A stretch of 38,885 nucleotides of DNA from Nitrospirota bacterium (GTDB taxonomy: Bacteria; Nitrospinota; Nitrospinia; Nitrospinales; VA-1). The DNA is taken from positions 1-38,885 of the forward strand of contig QJZQ01000118.1 in NCBI GenBank assembly GCA_003246675.1, given 5' to 3'. The translations under genes were made by a program, and so were the position numbers. The notes under the pieces are model-generated. The model was not told where the DNA came from. It searched no databases and saw only the letters and a list, made by a program, of their open reading frames with translations. Positions 34,119 through 38,885 of this stretch are shown here, piece by piece (position 1 is the stretch's first letter; each line of letters opens with the position of its first letter).

Positions 34119-34868
34119 TCAAGCGTAACGGCTGGGGTCCTTCTGGTAACTTTCGAGAGCCCGCTGGTAGTCCTCGGGCGTGTCGATCTCAAAACAGAGG
34201 TCGTCTTCCATTGGCCAGGGGAAGATGTCGGCCTGCGTGGCAAACTCGGTGAGCGGGATCTCCCATAGCTCCTTCGCGTATTCCGTCTCGCGCGCCCTGT
34301 ACAACTCGATGAAGCGCCGCACATCCCCGGCGGCCAGCTTGAAGAAGCCGATGGCCTCGCCGCCGAAGCAGTAGTCCGTTTTCTCCTCCGCCGTCAGCAG
34401 ACGCTTGGTGACAAACGCGTGGATGGTTCCCGCAGAGGTGAAAAGAACTTTCGTTGCCTCGGCGTTGTCGATATCCACCGGCACGAGGGCGAAGGAGGTC
34501 GGTTTCGACCGCCGCACATAATCGATGAACAACGCCTGCGGGTAGAGCACATCGCCATCGAGCACCAGCACGTCGCCTGGGCAATGCTCAAGGCCGAGGA
34601 CCATTGACAGGGTGTTTCCCGTGCTGCGGTAGAGCGTATTGTCGATGAAGCGGACGGGAGGCTTCACGGCGAGGGATTCGACGTAGCGCCTCACCTCGCC
34701 CGCGTTGTGCCCGAGCACCAGTTCGGCCTCTTCGATGCCAAGGGCATGAAGAGCGTTCAGATGCCGGGAAAGCAACGTCTCCCCGCCAAAGGGCAGGAGA
34801 GATTTATGCGCCAGTTCGTCCCGGCTCAAGCGAGACCCGTACCCGGCGAGCAAAATTACAGCGTGCAT
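34119..34868 (-). CDS. Sugar/phosphocholine-type nucleotidyltransferase
   Basis: A 249-residue protein with the nucleotidyltransferase signature AVILLAGYGSRLSRD (about 3-17), KSLLPFGGETLLSRHL, and the metal-binding VLVLDGDVLYP (about 100). It lacks the left-handed beta-helix of acetyltransferase fusions. The pattern is nearest to LicC/phosphocholine or sugar-phosphate cytidylyltransferases. Substrate not determinable. The 114-base spacer to the HAD gene (34005-34118) shows no gene. Confidence 0.8.
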   Translation of the reverse strand: MHAVILLAGYGSRLSRDELAHKSLLPFGGETLLSRHLNALHALGIEEAELVLGHNAGEVRRYVESLAVKPPVRFIDNTLYRSTGNTLSMVLGLEHCPGDVLVLDGDVLYPQALFIDYVRRSKPTSFALVPVDIDNAEATKVLFTSAGTIHAFVTKRLLTAEEKTDYCFGGEAIGFFKLAAGDVRRFIELYRARETEYAKELWEIPLTEFATQADIFPWPMEDDLCFEIDTPEDYQRALESYQKDPSRYA

Positions 34869-34955
34869 GCGGTCGTCCCTTCGTATCGTGTGATGAAAAC
34901 CCCCACCAGGCGTGCAGGGGAAGTGAGTAACGGCCTGGAGCCCTTGAACCTGGGC

Positions 34956-35156
34956 CTATTTACTGTAGGCCCAGAAATGCGACATGGGCAGGCCCGCAAG
35001 GTAACGGCGGTACTTGAGCAGGGTGTCGAGGCCGTCGGCGGTGCGCTCCACATTGCTCGGCTCGTCCTTGAAATCGCCCCAGCCCTCGGGGTTCTTGTTG
35101 GCGATGAGCCAGTGGACCCCTTTCCCGATCACCGTGAGGTACCGAGATGGAGTCAC
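34956..35156 (-). CDS. Small prenyltransferase/squalene-cyclase-repeat-like protein
   Basis: A 66-residue frame from a GTG at 35156, 12 bases after the TPR lipoprotein stop. GVHWLIANKNPEGWGDFKDE and the following RTADGLDTLLKYRRYLAGL look like a single prenyltransferase/squalene-oxidase alpha-alpha repeat (QxxdGgWG motif, here NPEGWG). Real cyclases have many such repeats and catalytic aspartates elsewhere, so this is either a stand-alone module or the last piece of a decayed gene. The stop codon lies in a hairpin (GGGCCTA/TAGGCCC, 34952-34972) with no T-run. Decayed similarity to its 3' end lies just downstream. Confidence 0.55.
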   Translation of the reverse strand: MTPSRYLTVIGKGVHWLIANKNPEGWGDFKDEPSNVERTADGLDTLLKYRRYLAGLPMSHFWAYSK

Positions 35157-35167
35157 CGGGTGCTGGG

Positions 35168-35920
35168 CTAGGGCAGGGTCACCGTTTCCTCGCGAATCAG
35201 GGTCTCTTCCTCCACCATGTCGGGCAGGCCGCCGGTTTTCCCCGAATCGTCCACGGCCAGGTCGGGAAAATCCACAGCCGGCTGCTTCTGACCGAGCGCC
35301 TGCATCCTTTGCTTCGCCTCCTGGACCAACTCGGTGTTTTCAGGATAAAGACGGATGAAATCCTCGTAGGCCGACACGCTGTTGGCCCGCTTCACCTCGC
35401 TGAACACCTGCCCCTGCAACGCTTCGATGCGCAATTCAATCAGCCGCCTCTCATCCAGGTCGGATAATTTCGCGATGCGCCTCAAGTGGCCGATGGCGCT
35501 ATGGTAATCACGGGTTTCCTTCAACATGCGGGCCTTGAACTTGAGAACGTCCACGAGGTTTTTCTTTATCTTCCTTTCCGAAGGCTCCAGGGAATGGGCG
35601 ATCTCCAGCTCCTTGATGGCGGTGCCGACCTCATCGTTGATGTAATACGCCATTCCCAGATTGTTGTGCGCTTCATAGGAATCCGGATAAGTTTTGAGAA
35701 ACTCCTGCCAGATTTCGATGGCGGAAAGGCTTTGCCGCTTTTCCTGATAATCCACCGCGCGATTGAACAGAGCGGCGTCCATCGGGACGATGTCTGGCGG
35801 CGGGGAATCGAAGTAGGATTTCTCCTCGAAAGGCCCCTTGATGGAGGAAACAGACTGGCAGCCGAACAGGCCGACGAGGGCTAACATCAGACAAAAATTG
35901 AATAGAGGTCGAAAAGTCAT
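35168..35920 (-). CDS. TPR-repeat lipoprotein
   Basis: A 250-residue lipoprotein. From the ATG at 35920 the signal peptide MTFRPLFNFCLMLALVGLFGC gives Cys21 in a lipobox (LFGC). The mature protein has TPR units (AIEIWQEFLKTYPDSYEAHNNLGMAYYINDEVGTAIKELEIAHSLEPS and a later pair), then a charged tail. Its role is probably envelope assembly or scaffolding, which is inference. The frame stays open far upstream through the riboswitch region, but that part is antisense to the riboswitch and is not used. Promoter at 35928-35955 leaves almost no leader. ATG at 35938 is an alternative start. Confidence 0.82.
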   Translation of the reverse strand: MTFRPLFNFCLMLALVGLFGCQSVSSIKGPFEEKSYFDSPPPDIVPMDAALFNRAVDYQEKRQSLSAIEIWQEFLKTYPDSYEAHNNLGMAYYINDEVGTAIKELEIAHSLEPSERKIKKNLVDVLKFKARMLKETRDYHSAIGHLRRIAKLSDLDERRLIELRIEALQGQVFSEVKRANSVSAYEDFIRLYPENTELVQEAKQRMQALGQKQPAVDFPDLAVDDSGKTGGLPDMVEEETLIREETVTLP

Positions 35921-35927
35921 GGGCTTA

Positions 35928-35955
35928 ATAGTACTCATTTTTAGGGGGACGTCAA
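35928..35955 (-). promoter_or_regulatory. Promoter for the TPR lipoprotein
   Basis: On the minus strand TTGACG (35950-35955) and TACTAT (35928-35933) are 16 bases apart. The -10 lies only seven bases before the ATG at 35920, so the transcript would be leaderless or nearly so. Confidence 0.55.
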
Positions 35956-35961
35956 TAATTC

Positions 35962-35990
35962 TTGACTTACAGCCGAAAATAACGAATGCT
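35962..35990 (+). promoter_or_regulatory. Promoter for the thiamine operon
   Basis: TTGACT (35962-35967) and a weak -10 AATGCT (35985-35990) are 17 bases apart, immediately before the TPP riboswitch and six bases from the divergent -35 box. Confidence 0.5.
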
Positions 35991-36002
35991 AGGGTCTTCA
36001 CT

Positions 36003-36085
36003 AGGGGTGTTTCTCCAAACTGAGAATCCCGCAAGGATAACCCTTTGAACCTGATCTGGTTTATACCAGCGAAGGGAAGTGACTC
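36003..36085 (+). promoter_or_regulatory. TPP riboswitch (THI element)
   Basis: The sequence has the conserved parts in order: GGGGTG, CTGAGAA, ACCCTTTGAACCTGATCTGG, then TTATACCAGCGAAGGGAAG. These form the pyrimidine-sensing and pyrophosphate-sensing arms. Binding of thiamine pyrophosphate should switch off the downstream thi genes through the terminator 20 bases further on. Confidence 0.97.
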
Positions 36086-36104
36086 AATCTTAGCCGGATG
36101 AGCT

Positions 36105-36136
36105 GCAATTCCTTTCGCTGGAATTGCTTTTTTTTT
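36105..36136 (+). terminator. Riboswitch-controlled intrinsic terminator
   Basis: An 8-base perfect stem (GCAATTCC at 36105-36112 with GGAATTGC at 36120-36127) and a 7-base loop are followed by nine T residues. Placed directly after the TPP riboswitch, it is the expression platform: transcription attenuation when TPP is bound. The 174 bases to thiS hold no gene I can see. Confidence 0.93.
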
Positions 36137-36310
36137 GGTTGTCCCCGGAGAAACCCCCCTTTCATTTAAATAAGCACGATCGCGGCCCCTTTGCAACCTG
36201 AGGACGACGCGGGCTTTGCGGCCGGGAAAACCGGCCCCCCGCCACGCTCCAGCCTGTGTTGCCGGGAAGCCACATCACCTCATCAACCGCCAACAGGCCG
36301 GGAGGTACTC

Positions 36311-36508
36311 TTGCAACTGATCATCAACGGCGAGGAGCGCGAAGTCCGCTCCCAGATGCTGGGCGAACTCTTGAAAGAGCTCGATGTCAGCTTCCCGCAT
36401 TTTGCCGTCGCGCTCAACCAGCAGGTCGTCCCGCGCTCGAAATACGACACCACCCCCGTCACGGAAGGGGATAAGCTCGAAATCGTTCATGCCGTGGGCG
36501 GCGGCTGA
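36311..36508 (+). CDS. thiS: Sulfur carrier protein ThiS
   Basis: A 65-residue ubiquitin-fold carrier whose C-terminal Gly-Gly (VHAVGGG) is thiocarboxylated to supply sulfur to the thiazole ring. [12 protein letters not shown] and [16 protein letters not shown] are family features. The start is a TTG at 36311 with GGGAGGT upstream, giving the normal length; no ATG fits. thiG follows 40 bases later. Confidence 0.92.
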   Translation: MQLIINGEEREVRSQMLGELLKELDVSFPHFAVALNQQVVPRSKYDTTPVTEGDKLEIVHAVGGG

Positions 36509-36548
36509 TTCACTTTATACGCAACAAAAAAAAACACGAAAGGCAACG

Positions 36549-37325
36549 ATGCAATCCTCGGAATTCAAAATCGGTGACAAAACCTTCAAGTCGCGCCTCA
36601 TCGTCGGCACGGGAAAATATAAGTCGTTCGAAGAAACGCGCATGGCCATCGAAATCTCCGGCGCCGAGATGGTCACGGTGGCCGTCCGCCGCATCGAGCT
36701 GGACAAAAGCAAGGACTCGATCCTCAACCACCTCGACCCGAAACGCTACACCTTCCTGCCCAATACCGCCGGCTGTTACACGGTCAAGGACGCGGTGATG
36801 ACCTGCCAGCTGGCGCGCGAGGCGGGCCTTGGCAACCTGGTGAAGGTGGAAGTCATCGGCGACGAGAAAACGCTGTTCCCCGACAACGAGGCCACCCTCG
36901 AGGCGTCCCGCCTGCTGGTGCAGGACGGTTTCCAGGTCCTGCCCTACTGCGGCGACGATGTGGTGCTCTGTAAAAAACTGGAGGATCTGGGCTGCGTGGC
37001 CGTGATGCCGCTTGCGGCCCCCATCGGCTCCGGCCTTGGAATACGAAATCCCTACAACATCAAACTGATTCTGGAAGCCGTGAAGGTGCCGGTGATCATC
37101 GACGCCGGCGTCGGCACCGCGTCCGACGCCAGCCGCGCCATGGAGCTCGGCGTCGCGGGGCTGCTGATGAACACCGCCATCGCCGGAGCGAAGGACCCGT
37201 TGAAAATGGCGCAAGCCATGAAGCTCGCCGTCGAGAGCGGGCGAATGGCTTACGAGGCCGGCCGCATACCCAAAAAACTCTATGCCTCGGCCTCAAGCCC
37301 CCTGGAGGGCCTGATCGAACTTTGA
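36549..37325 (+). CDS. thiG: Thiazole synthase ThiG
   Basis: A 258-residue TIM-barrel enzyme condensing deoxyxylulose 5-phosphate, dehydroglycine and ThiS sulfur to the thiazole. The imine-forming lysine is Lys99 ([14 protein letters not shown]). Also typical: [35 protein letters not shown] and [20 protein letters not shown] (phosphate binding). The start at 36549 has GAAAGG upstream. Partners such as thiF and thiH/thiO are not seen here. Confidence 0.97.
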   Translation: MQSSEFKIGDKTFKSRLIVGTGKYKSFEETRMAIEISGAEMVTVAVRRIELDKSKDSILNHLDPKRYTFLPNTAGCYTVKDAVMTCQLAREAGLGNLVKVEVIGDEKTLFPDNEATLEASRLLVQDGFQVLPYCGDDVVLCKKLEDLGCVAVMPLAAPIGSGLGIRNPYNIKLILEAVKVPVIIDAGVGTASDASRAMELGVAGLLMNTAIAGAKDPLKMAQAMKLAVESGRMAYEAGRIPKKLYASASSPLEGLIEL

Positions 37326-37356
37326 AATTTCGCTCCCTTTCGCCGGAGGTGCGCAT

Positions 37357-38885
<1,529 letters not shown>

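Noticed and set aside
34952..34972. Hairpin at the end of the 66-residue gene as an intrinsic terminator
   Set aside because: The stem is good but there is no T-run on either strand, so termination is not supported.
35939..36196. N-terminal extension of the TPR lipoprotein frame back to 36196
   Set aside because: It would be antisense to the TPP riboswitch and terminator and would place the signal peptide nearly 90 residues inside the protein.

Overview
This window is gene-dense, GC-rich bacterial chromosome from a diderm (Gram-negative-type) organism. Several proteins carry lipobox signal peptides, including a LolB-like one. There is a TatB, an ExeA/GspB pair of the type II secretion kind, and MqnA of the futalosine menaquinone route. 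The order ispE - tRNA-Gln - prs - rplY - pth is typical of deltaproteobacteria and relatives such as Nitrospinota. I infer a lineage of that sort but cannot name a species. I see no phage, insertion sequence, CRISPR array or rRNA; this is mostly housekeeping chromosome with small accessory genes between conserved blocks.

Layout. 1-4300: a short hypothetical gene with a triplicated start region, a MarR repressor with matching palindromes at its own and its neighbour's promoter, and a gspB/exeA-like pair. 4532-7465: yacG, a VCBS-repeat lipoprotein, a LysM/M23 lipoprotein and apt. 7556-11981 (minus): a DUF4911-like gene coupled to mnmG, tRNA-Leu(CAG), a UPF0104-type flippase-like membrane protein and ribF. 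12076-18348: tatB, two convergent DUF2231 membrane proteins, then a minus-strand run of RNA-modification and accessory genes (SpoU methylase, cyclic-nucleotide-binding protein, Dus, RluA-type synthase, YqgE, LRR protein). 18524-22076: hisI, hisG, an acidic membrane protein, and mqnA. 22159-30688 (minus): a DUF721-TPR gene, LolB-like, ispE, tRNA-Gln, prs, rplY, pth, and a membrane pyrophosphatase closed by a strong terminator. 30943-35920: GT-C glycosyltransferase, pentapeptide protein, HAD hydrolase, nucleotidyltransferase, a 66-residue prenyltransferase-repeat protein and a TPR lipoprotein. 35921-38885: TPP riboswitch with terminator, then thiS-thiG-thiE-thiC (thiC cut by the window end).

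The most unusual signal is not a gene. At four places the end of a gene and the spacer behind it are built of imperfect tandem copies with nearly the same period: 80 (LysM/M23), 81 (apt), 79 and 79 (hisI), 80 and 80 (pentapeptide/HAD). A fifth place, the start of the first gene, has a period of 41 and 40. The copies at different loci are unrelated in sequence; each is derived from its own gene. Thus the length is shared but the sequence is not. At hisI the third copy has acquired a TATAAT box just upstream of hisG. The other main oddity is a DUF721 (DciA-like) domain that runs without a stop codon into a TPR lipoprotein, whose own ribosome site and signal peptide lie inside the reading frame.
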